Assembly (NCBI RefSeq): GCF_015207875.1
Contig: NZ_JADEVZ010000016.1
Location: 1 to 64,000, forward strand
Length of the DNA: 64,000 bases
Direction of reading: 5' to 3'
Source of the DNA: Dolichospermum sp. LEGE 00240
Lineage (GTDB): Bacteria; Cyanobacteriota; Cyanobacteriia; Cyanobacteriales; Nostocaceae
Shown: piece by piece, positions 54,166 through 64,000 of the stretch
Layout of the letters: every line of letters begins with the position of its first letter
Numbering within the stretch: the first letter of the stretch is position 1
Notes under the pieces: generated by a model
The model's database searches: none
The model's input: only the letters and a program-made list of their open reading frames with translations
What the model was told of the DNA's origin: nothing
Position numbers and translations under genes: made by a program

Positions 54166-56265
54166 ATGTTAAAAGTATTTGCAGACAGAGGTGGTACATT
54201 TACAGATATAGTTGCTGTCACTAATAATCAAACAATAATCAACAGACTTTTAAAACATCAAGAACGGTTTTTAATCGTTCCTCTCCCTAATCAAGAATGG
54301 ATAGTAGTCTATAAATTACTCTCAGAAAATCCCGAACAATATCAAGATGCCGTCATTCAAGGTATTCGGGATATTTTGGGTATTTCCAACCAAGAACCTA
54401 TTCCGACTGAAGCCATAGAAATCGTCAAAATGGGAACAACAGTAGCCACAAATGCACTGTTAGAAAGAAAAGGAGATCGGGTAGTTCTAGCTATTACGAA
54501 AGGCTTTAAAGATGGGTTGAGAATAGGTTATCAAAATCGTCCCAGTATCTTTGCTAGACAGATAATTTTACCCACCATGTTGTATGAGCAGGTAATTGAA
54601 ATAGAGGAACGTTATGATGCTCATGGACAGGAATTAATAGCCGTCAATATTCAACAAACTAAACATGATTTACAAGCGGCTTATGACACAGGAATTAGCA
54701 GTTGTGCCATTGTTTTTATGCACAGCGATCGCTATCCCAAACATGAACAACAAGTAGCACAAATAGCCAAAGAAATCGGCTTTACACAAATCTCCATATC
54801 CCATCAAGTTAGTCCATTAATGAAATTAGTTAGCCGAGGAGATACAACCGTAGTAGATGCTTATTTAACTCCGATTTTGCGGCACTACATTAACAAAGTA
54901 GCCAGTCAAATCCCTGGAGTTAAATTAATGTTCATGAAATCTGATGGTGGGTTAACAGACGCAGAACAATTTCAAGGAAAAGATAGTATTTTAAGTGGAC
55001 CCGCTGGCGGTATTGTCGGAGCAATTCAAACTAGTAAAAGAGCAGGTTTTCAATTAGTAATTACCTTTGATATGGGTGGAACAAGTACAGATGTTGCTCA
55101 CTTCAAAGGAGAATATGAACGCCAATTAGACTCAGAAATTGCAGGTGCGCGGATGCGAGTTCCCGTATTAGCAATTAACACCATTGCAGCCGGAGGCGGT
55201 TCAATTTTATATTTTGATGGTTCTAGTTATCGTGTCGGACCCCAATCTGCGGGTGCAAATCCAGGACCAGCTTGTTACCGACGTGGAGGACAATTAACCG
55301 TCACAGATGCTAACGTCATGTTAGGAAAAATTCACCCTCAATATTTCCCCTCTGTATTTGGCATTGCAGGCAATTTACCCTTAGATAAAGATATTGTTAA
55401 AAAACAATTTATCCAACTCTCCCAGGCGATTGTAGCCGCCACAGGCAACAGTTCTACACCCGAACAAGTAGCAGACGGATTTATAGCGATCGCTGTCGAA
55501 AATATGGCAAATGCCATCAAAAAAATCAGTTTACAAAAAGGTTATGATGTCAGCGAATATGTCCTTTGTTGTTTTGGTGGTGCAGGAGGACAAGTTGCTT
55601 GTTTAATTGCCGATACTTTAGGCATGAAAAAGATATTTCTTCACCCCTACGCAGGAGTTCTTTCTGCTTATGGCATGGGATTAGCTGATATTCGCTCAAT
55701 TAAAGAAACAGGCGTAGAAAAACCTTTAAATCAAACATTAATTCCGCAATTACAGCAATTAATGATATCCTTAGAAACCCAAGCGAAAACTACGATTAAC
55801 TCCGATAAAACAAGTAAAGAAAAAATAGTCCAAAAAATTAACTTAAAATATGATGGGACTAACTCTACATTAAACATTAATTTTGCCGATGATGTGGCAT
55901 TAATGCGAAAAGAATTTGAAACTGAGCATAAAAATAGATATGGTTTCATTCAAACTGAGAAAACCTTAATTGTCGAATCAGTCTCAGTAGAAGTAGTTCA
56001 AAAAATGGACACTCCTGAAGAACCATTAATTACTCGTAATCGTCCTTTCGAGCAAAATCCCACACCTGTGGAAATAGTAAAAATGTTTACGGCTGATAAA
56101 TGGCATGATACCCCTGTGTATTACCGGGATAATTTACAACCAGAAGATATTATTGTCGGACCTGCTATCATTGTCGAAAAAATTAGCACAATTGTCGTTG
56201 AACCTCACTGGGAAGCAACATTAACAAAACAAAATCACTTAATTTTACAACGCCATTTCTCGTAG
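54166..56265 (+). CDS. 5-oxoprolinase / hydantoinase subunit A (HyuA-like)
   Basis: A 699-residue HyuA-type ATPase: FADRGGTFTDIVAVT at the N-terminus (actin-like phosphate 1), then GDTTVVDAYLTPIL, LSGPAGGIVGA, FDMGGTSTDVAHF and CFGGAGGQVA. With the B subunit it opens 5-oxoproline (pyroglutamate) to glutamate using ATP, part of glutathione turnover. The RGGTFTD form is typical of 5-oxoprolinase. B and A are usually fused (about 1250 residues) in cyanobacteria and eukaryotes, but here B lies 908 bases downstream. RBS: GAGGAAATTAAATAATG. Confidence 0.9.
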   Translation: MLKVFADRGGTFTDIVAVTNNQTIINRLLKHQERFLIVPLPNQEWIVVYKLLSENPEQYQDAVIQGIRDILGISNQEPIPTEAIEIVKMGTTVATNALLERKGDRVVLAITKGFKDGLRIGYQNRPSIFARQIILPTMLYEQVIEIEERYDAHGQELIAVNIQQTKHDLQAAYDTGISSCAIVFMHSDRYPKHEQQVAQIAKEIGFTQISISHQVSPLMKLVSRGDTTVVDAYLTPILRHYINKVASQIPGVKLMFMKSDGGLTDAEQFQGKDSILSGPAGGIVGAIQTSKRAGFQLVITFDMGGTSTDVAHFKGEYERQLDSEIAGARMRVPVLAINTIAAGGGSILYFDGSSYRVGPQSAGANPGPACYRRGGQLTVTDANVMLGKIHPQYFPSVFGIAGNLPLDKDIVKKQFIQLSQAIVAATGNSSTPEQVADGFIAIAVENMANAIKKISLQKGYDVSEYVLCCFGGAGGQVACLIADTLGMKKIFLHPYAGVLSAYGMGLADIRSIKETGVEKPLNQTLIPQLQQLMISLETQAKTTINSDKTSKEKIVQKINLKYDGTNSTLNINFADDVALMRKEFETEHKNRYGFIQTEKTLIVESVSVEVVQKMDTPEEPLITRNRPFEQNPTPVEIVKMFTADKWHDTPVYYRDNLQPEDIIVGPAIIVEKISTIVVEPHWEATLTKQNHLILQRHFS

Positions 56266-56419
56266 GTTGGGTTGAGCCTTTGCGAAACCCAACATTTCCA
56301 AAGAAAATAAGATTTTCAAAATATTTGAACGCAGATAAACACAGATAAGACCTTGAATGGATTAATTATCAATTGGTAATTAATGTTAGAATAAACAAAT
56401 AACTACTTAGTATCATATC

Positions 56420-57100
56420 ATGATGATTACTCAAGAAATAGCATCTGAAAAAAGCATCTCTCCAGACGTTATTTTTCCTCCCAGTGACCTATATAGTGAT
56501 GAACCTCCCGTGGAAACAGAACTACACCTACGACAAATAATCCTACTTTTCAAATGTTTGGAATGGTTATGGAAAGATAGAAGTGATTTCTATGCGGCGG
56601 GAAATCTGAGTATTTATTATAGTCCACATCAGAAGAAAACAGAAAATTTTCGTGGACCTGATTTTTTTGTAGTCTTAGGAACTGACAGAAAAACTCGGAA
56701 AAGTTGGGTAGTGTGGGAAGAAAACGGTAAATATCCTCATGTAATTGTCGAAATTCTCTCACCAACAACAGCTAAAACTGATAGAGAATCAAAAAAAGAA
56801 CTTTATCAAGAAACTTTCCGCACACCTGACTATTTTTGGTTTGATCCTTATACATTAGAATTTGCAGGTTTTCATATCACAGACGGAAAATATCAACCGA
56901 TAAAAGCCACCGAAAAAGGACATTTATGGAGTGAACAATTAGGGTTATATTTGGGAATTCATGAGGGTTTATTACGTTACTTCACATTAGAAGGAAATTT
57001 AGTACCTACACCTGAAGAAACCGCAGAGCAGGAAACTCAAAGAGCAGAACGTTTGTCCACAAAACTGCGGGAACTAAATATAGATCCAGATACAATTTAA
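56420..57100 (+). CDS. Uma2-family (DUF820) endonuclease-like protein
   Basis: A 226-residue protein of the Uma2 family, abundant in cyanobacteria, with the restriction-like fold: GPDFFVVLG (catalytic aspartate), HVIVEILSPTTAKTDRESKKELYQ and the FWFDPYTLEFAGF strand. Function unknown; spreads as many paralogues. It sits between the two halves of a 5-oxoprolinase, and hairpin repeats of the type GTAGGTTGGGTT...AACCCAACAT lie on both sides (56262, 57109). That suggests insertion of a small cassette. Confidence 0.9.
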   Translation: MMITQEIASEKSISPDVIFPPSDLYSDEPPVETELHLRQIILLFKCLEWLWKDRSDFYAAGNLSIYYSPHQKKTENFRGPDFFVVLGTDRKTRKSWVVWEENGKYPHVIVEILSPTTAKTDRESKKELYQETFRTPDYFWFDPYTLEFAGFHITDGKYQPIKATEKGHLWSEQLGLYLGIHEGLLRYFTLEGNLVPTPEETAEQETQRAERLSTKLRELNIDPDTI

Positions 57101-57173
57101 TAAAAAATGTAGGTTGGGTTGACGCAAGGAAACCCAACATATTGTTTATCTTAAAATTAATTAAGAGAAAAAA

Positions 57174-58724
57174 ATGTACACCACATCTCAACCAGATCCC
57201 ATTCGCCTAGAAATATTCAAAAACCTCTATCAATTCATCGCCGAACAAATGGGAATTGTGCTGCAAAATACCGCAACATCAGTTAATATTAAAGAACGGC
57301 TAGATTTTTCCTGTGCTATTTTTGATGCTTCCGGTTCATTAGTTGCAAATGCACCTCATATTCCTGTACATTTAGGCTCAATGAGTGAAAGTGTCCGCAG
57401 TTTAATTAATGATCAAGGTGACACTATCAAACCAGGAAATGTTTATTTATCAAATAACCCCTACAACGGGGGAACACATTTACCTGATGTCACAGCCATT
57501 ACCCCAATTTTTGATGGAGAAAAAACACAAATTATCTTTTATGTTGCTTCTCGTGGACATCAAGCAGATATAGGTGGTATTACTCCTGGTTCTATGCCTC
57601 CTCACAGTACCACAGTCGCAGAAGAAGGAATTATATTTGATAATTTTCTCTTAGTTGAACAGGGAGACTTTCAAGAAACAGCCGTGAGAAATTATCTCTT
57701 AAATCATCCCTATCCTAGTCGAAATCCTGATCAAAATATTGCCGATTTTAAAGCTCAAATAGCTGCTAATGAAAGGGGAGTCCAAGAACTTGGTAAAATG
57801 GTCAATCAATATGGAATCACAACAGTACAAACTTATATGCAGTTTGTCCAAAATAATGCTGAAGAATCCGTCAGAAAAGCGATTGATGTCCTCAAAGATG
57901 GTGCATTTATTTATGAAATGGATGGCGGTGCAAAAATTCAGGTTGCGGTGACAATTAACCGAGAAAATCGGAGTGCCAAAATTGATTTTATGGGAACATC
58001 TGCACAACTAAATAGTAATTTTAATGCTCCCAAAGCCGTAACACAAGCAGCCATTTTGTATGTGTTTCGGACTCTAGTTGATGATAATATTCCTCTCAAT
58101 GCTGGATGTCTTAAACCTTTAGAAATTATTATTCCTGAAGGCTGTATGTTAAACCCAATTTATCCCGCAGCAGTGGTAGCAGGAAATGTAGAAACTTCCC
58201 AAACAATTGTTGATGCTTTATATGGTGCATTGGGTGTCATGGCTGCTTCCCAGGGAACGATGAATAATTTTACTTTTGGAAATGAAAAATATCAATATTA
58301 TGAAACCATTTGTGGTGGTTCAGGTGCGGGGATGAATTTTCATGGTACTGATGCAATTCATACACACATGACTAACTCCCGTCTAACTGATCCAGAAGTT
58401 TTAGAAACTCGTTATCCTATTCAAGTAGAAAGCTTTAGTTTGCGTTCTGATAGTGGTGGTAAAGGCAAATACACAGGTGGAAATGGCGTAATTCGTCGTC
58501 TTAAATTTCTCGAACCAATGACAGCTAATATTCTTTCTAGTCATCGGTTAATTCCTCCCTTTGGTTTGGATGGTGGAGACAGCGGAAAAGTGGGAAGAAA
58601 CTGGATAAAACGTGAAAATGGAACTGAAGAAAATTTAGGGAATACAGCTACAGTAGAGATGCAACCGGGGGATGTTTTTATCATAGAAACTCCTGGAGGT
58701 GGAGGATTTGGTAAGGTTTTGTGA
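57174..58724 (+). CDS. 5-oxoprolinase / hydantoinase subunit B (HyuB-like)
   Basis: A 516-residue HyuB protein: [40 protein letters not shown] at the start, [52 protein letters not shown] and [13 protein letters not shown]. The catalytic half of ATP-dependent 5-oxoprolinase. The N-terminus begins exactly where the B half starts in fused enzymes. It is separated from the A half by the Uma2 gene. C-terminal [12 protein letters not shown] is typical. Complete. Confidence 0.92.
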   Translation: MYTTSQPDPIRLEIFKNLYQFIAEQMGIVLQNTATSVNIKERLDFSCAIFDASGSLVANAPHIPVHLGSMSESVRSLINDQGDTIKPGNVYLSNNPYNGGTHLPDVTAITPIFDGEKTQIIFYVASRGHQADIGGITPGSMPPHSTTVAEEGIIFDNFLLVEQGDFQETAVRNYLLNHPYPSRNPDQNIADFKAQIAANERGVQELGKMVNQYGITTVQTYMQFVQNNAEESVRKAIDVLKDGAFIYEMDGGAKIQVAVTINRENRSAKIDFMGTSAQLNSNFNAPKAVTQAAILYVFRTLVDDNIPLNAGCLKPLEIIIPEGCMLNPIYPAAVVAGNVETSQTIVDALYGALGVMAASQGTMNNFTFGNEKYQYYETICGGSGAGMNFHGTDAIHTHMTNSRLTDPEVLETRYPIQVESFSLRSDSGGKGKYTGGNGVIRRLKFLEPMTANILSSHRLIPPFGLDGGDSGKVGRNWIKRENGTEENLGNTATVEMQPGDVFIIETPGGGGFGKVL

Positions 58725-58732
58725 ATGTAACA

Positions 58733-58900
58733 TGACTTACGCAACTGGCATATTGGTAGGGTGCTTTACTACTGCATAAATCCTGTAAATAAACAGAATT
58801 AATTATCATCTATTCTTTTATCCTGTTAATCTTGTAATCTTGAGTATCCTGATATGGCTTACGCCACGCTACGCTATCAGATACTTTTCTATAAAATTGT
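58733..58900. repeat. Mixed repeats after the oxoprolinase gene
   Basis: ACGCAACTGGCATATTGGTAGGGTG (58737), a variant of the repeat at 6711 and 45325, then GGCTTACGCCACGCTACGCTATCA (58855-58878), the same sequence as one end of the insert in the MITE copy at 22775. Confidence 0.65.
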
Positions 58901-58952
58901 ATTTTTAGTTAAAATAGCTATAAAACACATTTTCATTGTTTAATCTCAACTC

Positions 58953-59216
58953 ATGCAATTAATTCTCTACAGCAAACCCGGTTGTCATCTTTGTGAAGGA
59001 TTACAGGAAAAACTGGAACAAATCAAAAATCTCAGTTTTGAGTTAGAAGTACGCGATATTACCACCCGTGATGATTGGTTTGCAGTATATCAATATGAAA
59101 TTCCGGTACTATATTTACTCACTGGCGACGGTAGAGAAAAACCTATACCCCGTCCTTCTCCTCGTCTGAGTGTGGAACGGTTGGAAAAAATGTTAAGTGA
59201 TTATGTGAAAAGCTAA
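58953..59216 (+). CDS. Glutaredoxin-like (DUF836) thiol protein
   Basis: An 87-residue thioredoxin-fold protein with a C11-H-L-C14 redox motif in YSKPGCHLCEGL and the cis-proline YEIPVLYL (near 50). Small glutaredoxin-like proteins of this family may reduce disulphides or bind iron-sulphur clusters. The next gene, convergent, is glutathione reductase, a fitting neighbour. Start at ATG; no strong ribosome-binding site. Confidence 0.88.
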   Translation: MQLILYSKPGCHLCEGLQEKLEQIKNLSFELEVRDITTRDDWFAVYQYEIPVLYLLTGDGREKPIPRPSPRLSVERLEKMLSDYVKS

Positions 59217-59424
59217 AATCGGCCGTTACAAGCCATATTCCGCAATTCATTTTGTCATACACCAAGATTACCAATATCGGGCTAATAATGGTCAGATAGG
59301 GAAGGAATTTTCTTCTTTCTTCTTTCTTTCTCCTGAACTCCTGAACTCCGAACTTACCCTGATTTGATAACATTTTTTGAAGCACAAGTATGTGACATTT
59401 TGAAGTGCGGAATGCCAGTTAAAA

Positions 59425-59451
59425 GGTGCGTTACGCTGTTGCTAACGCACC
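59425..59451. terminator. Hairpin after gor (GGTGCGTTA...TAACGCACC)
   Basis: Nine-base perfect arms GGTGCGTTA/TAACGCACC around CGCTGTTGC, 9 bases from the gor stop on the minus strand. A member of the ACGCACCCTAC repeat family. Confidence 0.65.
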
Positions 59452-59460
59452 CTACTTTTA

Positions 59461-60837
59461 TTATCTCATGGTAACAAATTCCTCTGCTGCGGAGGGATGA
59501 ATACCTACAGTGGCATCAAAATCAGCTTTGGTCGCGCCCATTTTTACTGCAATAGCGACACCTTGAATAATTTCTGCGGCACTATCTCCCACCATGTGAG
59601 CGCCTAGAATTTTATCAGTGCTAGTATCTACTATTAGCTTCATCATGGTTTTCTCTTGCTTACCTGCCAAAGTGTAGTACATGGGGCGGAAGCTGGTACG
59701 ATAAATTTTGATGTTGTCATCACCGAATTTGCCCCTAGCGTGGGCTTCTGTTAAACCGACTGTGGCCGCTTCTGGTGTGGTAAATACGGCTGTGGCAACG
59801 GTTTCATGACTAAATTCGCGGCGGTTGTTGCCAAATTCACTGTCAGCAAAAGCACGTCCTTCACCAATGGCGACGGGGGTTAAATTTAAGCGGTCTGTGA
59901 CATCACCAACAGCATAAATATGGGGTTGGCAAGTTTGACTGTATTCATTGACGGAAATTGCCTTTGAGGTGCTATATCCTGGTTCTTCTTCAGAACTGGG
60001 AACACAATCAAGTTGGGCATTTTCTAAGGCTAATCCTTCAATATTAGGACTGCGACCGGTTGCTACTAAAAATACATCAGCAATGATGGGTTCTTGGTCT
60101 CCAGATAAAGTTAGTTTTAGTCCTGCGTCCACTTTTTCTATTGCTGTCACTTGAGTATTTTGGATAATGCGAATACCATGATTGGTCATTCCTTCTTGGA
60201 TACTGGTGCGGATATCTTGGTCAAACCCGTTCAAAATTTGCTCTTTGCGGATAATCTGGGTAACTTCTGAACCCAAACCGCGCATAATACAGGCAAATTC
60301 ACTACCGATATAACCAGCACCAATGATAGCGATATGTTTGGGTTGGGTTTTCAGGTGAAAGATTTCATTGGAAGTAATGGCGTGTTCTATACCGGGGATT
60401 TCTGGTTTAACGGGACGACCACCGACAGCAATTAAAATTTTCGCGGCTGTATATTGTTTCCCGTTGACTTCAACTGTGTGGGGGTCTATGAAGGTAGCAC
60501 GACCGGAAATTAATTCTACTCCAGCTTTTTCTAAAAAGCTGATGTGAAGTTGGGAAAGTCTGTTAACTTCTTTGTCTATGGATGTGATGAAATGTTCCCA
60601 GTCAAATTTTACATCTCCCACTGTCCAACCATAACCTGCGGCTTCTTGAAATTGGGCGGGGAAGTGAGAACCGTAAACCATGAGTTTTTTGGGGACACAA
60701 CCGCGAATTACACAAGTACCACCAACTAAATCATATTCGGCGATCGCCACTTTTGCACCATAACTGGCCGCCCGTTTAGAAGCAGCCAACCCCCCAGAAC
60801 CAGCGCCAATCACAAATAAGTCGTAATCAAAAGTCAT
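59461..60837 (-). CDS. gor: Glutathione reductase
   Basis: Flavoprotein disulphide reductase of 458 residues: FAD motif VIGAGSGGLAASKRAA, redox pair C42/C47 in GGTCVIRGCVPKKLM, NAD(P) motif GAGYIGSEFA followed by IRKEQILNGFD, ATGRSPN, and the histidine in GIHPSAAEEF. It keeps glutathione reduced. Cyanobacterial Gor is NADPH-dependent. It is convergent with the glutaredoxin-like gene and in the same direction as the sulfurtransferase upstream. Confidence 0.93.
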   Translation of the reverse strand: MTFDYDLFVIGAGSGGLAASKRAASYGAKVAIAEYDLVGGTCVIRGCVPKKLMVYGSHFPAQFQEAAGYGWTVGDVKFDWEHFITSIDKEVNRLSQLHISFLEKAGVELISGRATFIDPHTVEVNGKQYTAAKILIAVGGRPVKPEIPGIEHAITSNEIFHLKTQPKHIAIIGAGYIGSEFACIMRGLGSEVTQIIRKEQILNGFDQDIRTSIQEGMTNHGIRIIQNTQVTAIEKVDAGLKLTLSGDQEPIIADVFLVATGRSPNIEGLALENAQLDCVPSSEEEPGYSTSKAISVNEYSQTCQPHIYAVGDVTDRLNLTPVAIGEGRAFADSEFGNNRREFSHETVATAVFTTPEAATVGLTEAHARGKFGDDNIKIYRTSFRPMYYTLAGKQEKTMMKLIVDTSTDKILGAHMVGDSAAEIIQGVAIAVKMGATKADFDATVGIHPSAAEEFVTMR

Positions 60838-60931
60838 AAATTTCTACTTTTTTCACTAAAAATAGGCTATTGAACTACATATAGTCAAACTGCCTAGATT
60901 TAATCTAACGTAACTGACAACTGACAACTAA

Positions 60932-61747
60932 CTAATAACTAATCCAATCACTCCAACTACCAGGGTAAAGTTTAGCGGAGGGAATTCCAGCTATGGCTAA
61001 AGAAAGTAAATTTACACAAGCTGTGACACCTGAACCACAATACACTAAAATTTCTTTATTTGTATCTATATTTTGCCACCGTTGAGATTGTTCTAACTGG
61101 GGAATTACCCAGCCAGCAGCGTCCGTTACTTCTTGCCAGGGATAATTAACAGCACCAGGAATGTGTCCAGCAATTTTATCAATTGGTTCTTTTTCTCCAC
61201 GATAACGTTCTCCTTCCCTAGAGTCTATTAAAACCACATTTTCACTATCTTTGTGATTTTTAACATAGGCAAAATCTACAACTTTATCCCCTTGTAATTG
61301 GGGAATAAATGTTCCTCTTTCCGCAGTAGGAATGACATCTGTAATGGCATAACCTGCTTTTTGCCAACGGTCAAAACCACCATCTAAAACAGCTACTTGT
61401 TCATGTCCTAAATACCGCAATAACCACCATAAACGAGAGGCAAAAGCCAAGCGAGAATCATCATAAGCCACTACTAAAGTTTTTTGGGAATTTACCCCAA
61501 TTGCTGATAACTTTTCAGCTAATTCTGTGATATTTGGTAAAGGATGTCTGCCCCCATGTTCTTGTACAGGACTAGATAAATCTTGATTTAAGTCTAAATA
61601 ATAAGAACCTGGGATATGATTAGTTTGATACTGTTGTTTTCCTAATTGGCTATCAGCTAAAGAAAACCGACAATCAACAATCACAACTTGAGAATTCTTG
61701 AGGTTTGCAAACAGCCATTCTGGAGAAACAATAAATTGATTATTCAT
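60932..61747 (-). CDS. Thiosulfate/3-mercaptopyruvate sulfurtransferase (rhodanese)
   Basis: A two-domain rhodanese of 271 residues. Domain 1 (about 6-140) is the structural domain; domain 2 ends with LVYCGSGVTACVNLLSL, where the C of CGSGVTA (near 236) is the active-site persulphide carrier. The CGSGVTA loop fits the mercaptopyruvate form. It transfers sulphur from thiosulfate or mercaptopyruvate to cyanide or thiols. Ninety-four bases upstream of gor, same strand. Confidence 0.92.
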   Translation of the reverse strand: MNNQFIVSPEWLFANLKNSQVVIVDCRFSLADSQLGKQQYQTNHIPGSYYLDLNQDLSSPVQEHGGRHPLPNITELAEKLSAIGVNSQKTLVVAYDDSRLAFASRLWWLLRYLGHEQVAVLDGGFDRWQKAGYAITDVIPTAERGTFIPQLQGDKVVDFAYVKNHKDSENVVLIDSREGERYRGEKEPIDKIAGHIPGAVNYPWQEVTDAAGWVIPQLEQSQRWQNIDTNKEILVYCGSGVTACVNLLSLAIAGIPSAKLYPGSWSDWISY

Positions 61748-61789
61748 TGGTAATTGGTAATTGGTAATGACTCACCCAGGCTTTCTTCT

Positions 61790-61826
61790 TCTTTCTTCCT
61801 CCTGACTCCTGACTCCTGACTCCTAA
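61790..61826. repeat. TCCTGAC tandem array
   Basis: About four units of CTCCTGA immediately before the MnmC-like gene. A typical short tandem repeat. Confidence 0.75.
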
Positions 61827-61835
61827 AATCCTAAA

Positions 61836-62759
61836 ATGTTTATACCCCAACAAACGCAAGATGGTTCTTTTACCTTTTTTTCCACAGAGTTTAATGAAGC
61901 CTTTCATAGTCACTATGGAGCAAAACAGGAAAGTTTGCTAAAATTTGCGATTCCGACTCGATTACCAGTATTAGCCGAAACGGGATTTGTGCGGCTGTTA
62001 GATATTTGTTATGGTCTAGGATACAACACAGCGACAGCTTTACAGACAATTTGGCAAGTAAATCCTCGTTGTCGTGTGGAGGTGATTGGCTTAGAACTAA
62101 ATCCCATTGTCTCCCAAGCAGCAATTAACCATCAGTTATTCAATGGTTGGGAGGACAAATATATAAAAATTTTAACTCAAATAGGGTTTGAACATCAAGT
62201 CCACCTAGATTATTTGCAAGCTACTTTACTAATTGGTGATGCTAGAAACTTAATTCTCCAAGTACATGAATCAGGTTTTCAAGCAGATGCAATTTTTCTT
62301 GACCCCTTTTCACCTCCCCAATGTCCACAATTATGGACAGTGGAATTTATCCAAAACGTATCAGAATGCTTGGATCAAAATGGGTTACTGGCTACTTATT
62401 CCTGTGCGGCGGCGGTACGGACTGCGCTGTTAACTGCGGGTTTGGTTGTTGGTTCGACTCCACCAGTAGGGAGACGGACTCCAGGGACTATTGCTGGATA
62501 TCCTCAACATGGTCAGGGATCAACTATATCCTCTTTGCCCCCTCTTTCTCAAGCTGAAGCCGAACATTTATTAACTCGTGCTGCTATTCCTTATCGAGAT
62601 CCTAATTTAAGTGATACTGCTGAAGTGATCCTCAAAAGACGACAAGAGGAAGTGCAAGTTTCTACATTGGAATCAAGTTCACAATGGCGCAAAAGGTGGT
62701 TAAGATCGTCAACACCGCAGGAGATTTTACCTGAACAGTCAACAGGTAGCAATGATTAA
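61836..62759 (+). CDS. MnmC-like SAM-dependent methyltransferase
   Basis: A protein of 307 residues matching the methyltransferase half of MnmC (DUF752): FSTEFNEAFHSHYGAKQES at the N-terminus, the SAM site LLDICYGLGYNTATAL, FLDPFSPPQCPQLWT and the end TYSCAAAVRTALLTAGLVVG. In other bacteria it makes 5-methylaminomethyl-2-thiouridine in tRNA. The FAD oxidase half is absent, as in other cyanobacteria. It is followed by glmU 69 bases downstream. Confidence 0.88.
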   Translation: MFIPQQTQDGSFTFFSTEFNEAFHSHYGAKQESLLKFAIPTRLPVLAETGFVRLLDICYGLGYNTATALQTIWQVNPRCRVEVIGLELNPIVSQAAINHQLFNGWEDKYIKILTQIGFEHQVHLDYLQATLLIGDARNLILQVHESGFQADAIFLDPFSPPQCPQLWTVEFIQNVSECLDQNGLLATYSCAAAVRTALLTAGLVVGSTPPVGRRTPGTIAGYPQHGQGSTISSLPPLSQAEAEHLLTRAAIPYRDPNLSDTAEVILKRRQEEVQVSTLESSSQWRKRWLRSSTPQEILPEQSTGSND

Positions 62760-62828
62760 CTGATATGATCTGGCATGGAAGGGAGTTAATCAAAAAAGTA
62801 TTTATCACCAATTCACTGATATTTAATT

Positions 62829-64000
62829 ATGGTTGTTGTAGCAATTCTCGCGGCTGGAAAAGGTACAAGAATGAAATCTAATCTACCTAAAGTTTTACAT
62901 TCCTTGGGTGGAATATCTTTAGTTGAACGCGTTATTGAAAGTGCTGAACCTCTTTCACCTTCCCGTAAGTTAGTGATTGTTGGTTATCAGTCCACAGAAG
63001 TAAAAACAGCTATGGATTCTATTTATGGTGTGGAATTTGTAGAACAGGCTGTACAATTAGGCACAGGTCATGCTATCCAACAATTACTTCCCCATTTAGA
63101 GGGTTATACTGGGGATTTATTGATTTTAAATGGCGATGTGCCTTTGTTACGGACAGCAACTTTAAAAAACCTCTTACAAACTCACCAAGAAAATCAAAAT
63201 TCCTGTACTATTCTGACTGCACAATTAGCAAATCCCCAAGGTTATGGTAGGGTTTTTCGGAATAGTGAGGGTATTGTCCAAAAAATAGTTGAGGATAAGG
63301 ATTGTACTCCTAATCAAAGAGAAAATGATCGGGTAAATGCTGGTATTTATTGTTTTAATTGGCCTGATTTAGCGAAGATATTACCAGATTTGCAAGCTAA
63401 TAATGCTCAAAAAGAATATTACCTAACGGATGCTGTTACTCAAGTTGGTAAGGTAATGGCTGTAGATGTGAAAGATCATCAAGAAATTTTGGGAATTAAT
63501 GATAGATTGCAATTGGCAACTGCTAATGATATTTTGCAAAAACGGATTAAGGAAAAATGGTTGTTAGCGGGGGTGACGTTAATTGATCCGGCAAGTATTA
63601 CTATTGATGAAACGGTGGAATTACAGCCGGATGTGATTATTGAACCGCAAACCCATTTGCGAGGAAGGACGGTGATTCAAGCTGGTAGTCGCATTGGTCC
63701 GGGAAGTTTAATTGAGAATAGTGAATTGGGTGAAAATGTCACGGTTCTGTATTCTGTAATTACAGATAGTGTGATTCAATCTCAAACTCGAATTGGACCT
63801 TACGCACATTTACGTGGTCACGCTGAGGTGGGTGTAGGTTGCAGAATTGGTAATTTTGTGGAGTTGAAAAATACCCAATTAGGCGATCGCACTAATGTAG
63901 CACACTTATCATATTTAGGCGATACCACAACCGGAACTCAGGTCAATGTTGGTGCGGGGACAATCACTGCTAATTATGACGGTGTGAAGAAGCATAGGAC
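62829..64000 (+). CDS. glmU: Bifunctional GlmU, 3' end beyond the window
   Basis: N-acetylglucosamine-1-phosphate uridyltransferase / glucosamine-1-phosphate acetyltransferase, making UDP-GlcNAc for peptidoglycan. The pyrophosphorylase signature [18 protein letters not shown] is at 7-24, followed by the left-handed beta-helix of hexapeptides (from about residue 250). Visible part is 390 residues; the full length should be about 450, so roughly 60 C-terminal residues lie outside. The last visible residues ([17 protein letters not shown]) hold the acetyl-CoA/catalytic region. Start at ATG after TTTAATT. Confidence 0.95.
   Translation, partial: MVVVAILAAGKGTRMKSNLPKVLHSLGGISLVERVIESAEPLSPSRKLVIVGYQSTEVKTAMDSIYGVEFVEQAVQLGTGHAIQQLLPHLEGYTGDLLILNGDVPLLRTATLKNLLQTHQENQNSCTILTAQLANPQGYGRVFRNSEGIVQKIVEDKDCTPNQRENDRVNAGIYCFNWPDLAKILPDLQANNAQKEYYLTDAVTQVGKVMAVDVKDHQEILGINDRLQLATANDILQKRIKEKWLLAGVTLIDPASITIDETVELQPDVIIEPQTHLRGRTVIQAGSRIGPGSLIENSELGENVTVLYSVITDSVIQSQTRIGPYAHLRGHAEVGVGCRIGNFVELKNTQLGDRTNVAHLSYLGDTTTGTQVNVGAGTITANYDGVKKHR

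Overview
The window is a stretch of low-GC chromosome from a filamentous, probably heterocyst-forming cyanobacterium (Nostocales: Anabaena/Nostoc/Dolichospermum group). The evidence is frequent GCGATCGC (HIP1) octamers, a carboxysome CcmP gene, cyanobacterial biliverdin reductase, plant-type ferredoxins, a tandem Flv3-Flv1 flavodiiron pair in the order known for heterocyst Flv3B-Flv1B, and intergenic regions full of short tandem heptads (AGGAGTC/GACTCCT), hairpin repeats and MITE-like elements. I see no rRNA, tRNA or CRISPR array and no complete transposase gene.

Layout. 0-4 kb: flv3-flv1 on the minus strand. 4.6-13.9 kb, plus strand: acyltransferase, ccmP, a pentapeptide-repeat protein, a large SNF2 ATPase, a hypothetical gene and an NrdG-like radical-SAM protein. 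14-17 kb: DUF305 protein, proline-rich membrane protein, Tat-exported phosphatase, rpmB. 17.2-22.6 kb, an accessory patch: brnT-brnA, htpG, then a small STAND-associated-like protein with hicA-hicB and a DUF29-like gene, and a PD-(D/E)XK-like gene between two copies of an inverted-repeat element. 23-31 kb: hisF, small membrane proteins, a DUF1350 hydrolase, a REC-SpoIIE phosphatase facing a STAS protein with no gap, an HTH-GrpE-like fusion, a SpoIID-domain protein and two tandem ferredoxins made by a local duplication that also copied the 3' end of the SpoIID gene.

31.4-40.8 kb holds a small secondary-metabolite locus on the minus strand: a sterol-desaturase-type hydroxylase, a two-module NRPS (A-T-C-A-T-C) and an MFS exporter. 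The NRPS reading frame is broken by one in-frame TAA inside its second adenylation domain; everything on either side looks intact. Its first adenylation domain lacks the aspartate that normally holds the substrate amino group, and the line ends in a condensation domain without a thioesterase. This is the best candidate for an undescribed system.

41.5-64 kb is mostly housekeeping: bvdR, map, a papain-like protease with an adjacent chagasin-type inhibitor, an mntA-hepT pair whose toxin gene is broken by a repeat, a pentapeptide membrane protein, a TPR lipoprotein, rsmE, two glycosyltransferases, a CsoR/InrS-like metal sensor overlapping menH, an HtrA protease, a 5-oxoprolinase split into two genes around a Uma2 nuclease gene, a glutaredoxin-like protein, glutathione reductase, a sulfurtransferase, an MnmC-like methyltransferase, and glmU running off the right edge.

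Recurring themes are gene decay (hepT, a four-helix-bundle gene, an AAA-ATPase start, the NRPS) associated with repeat insertion, and redox protection (Flv1/3, ferredoxins, Gor, Grx-like, sulfurtransferase). All functional calls come from reading motifs by eye; no database search was run.
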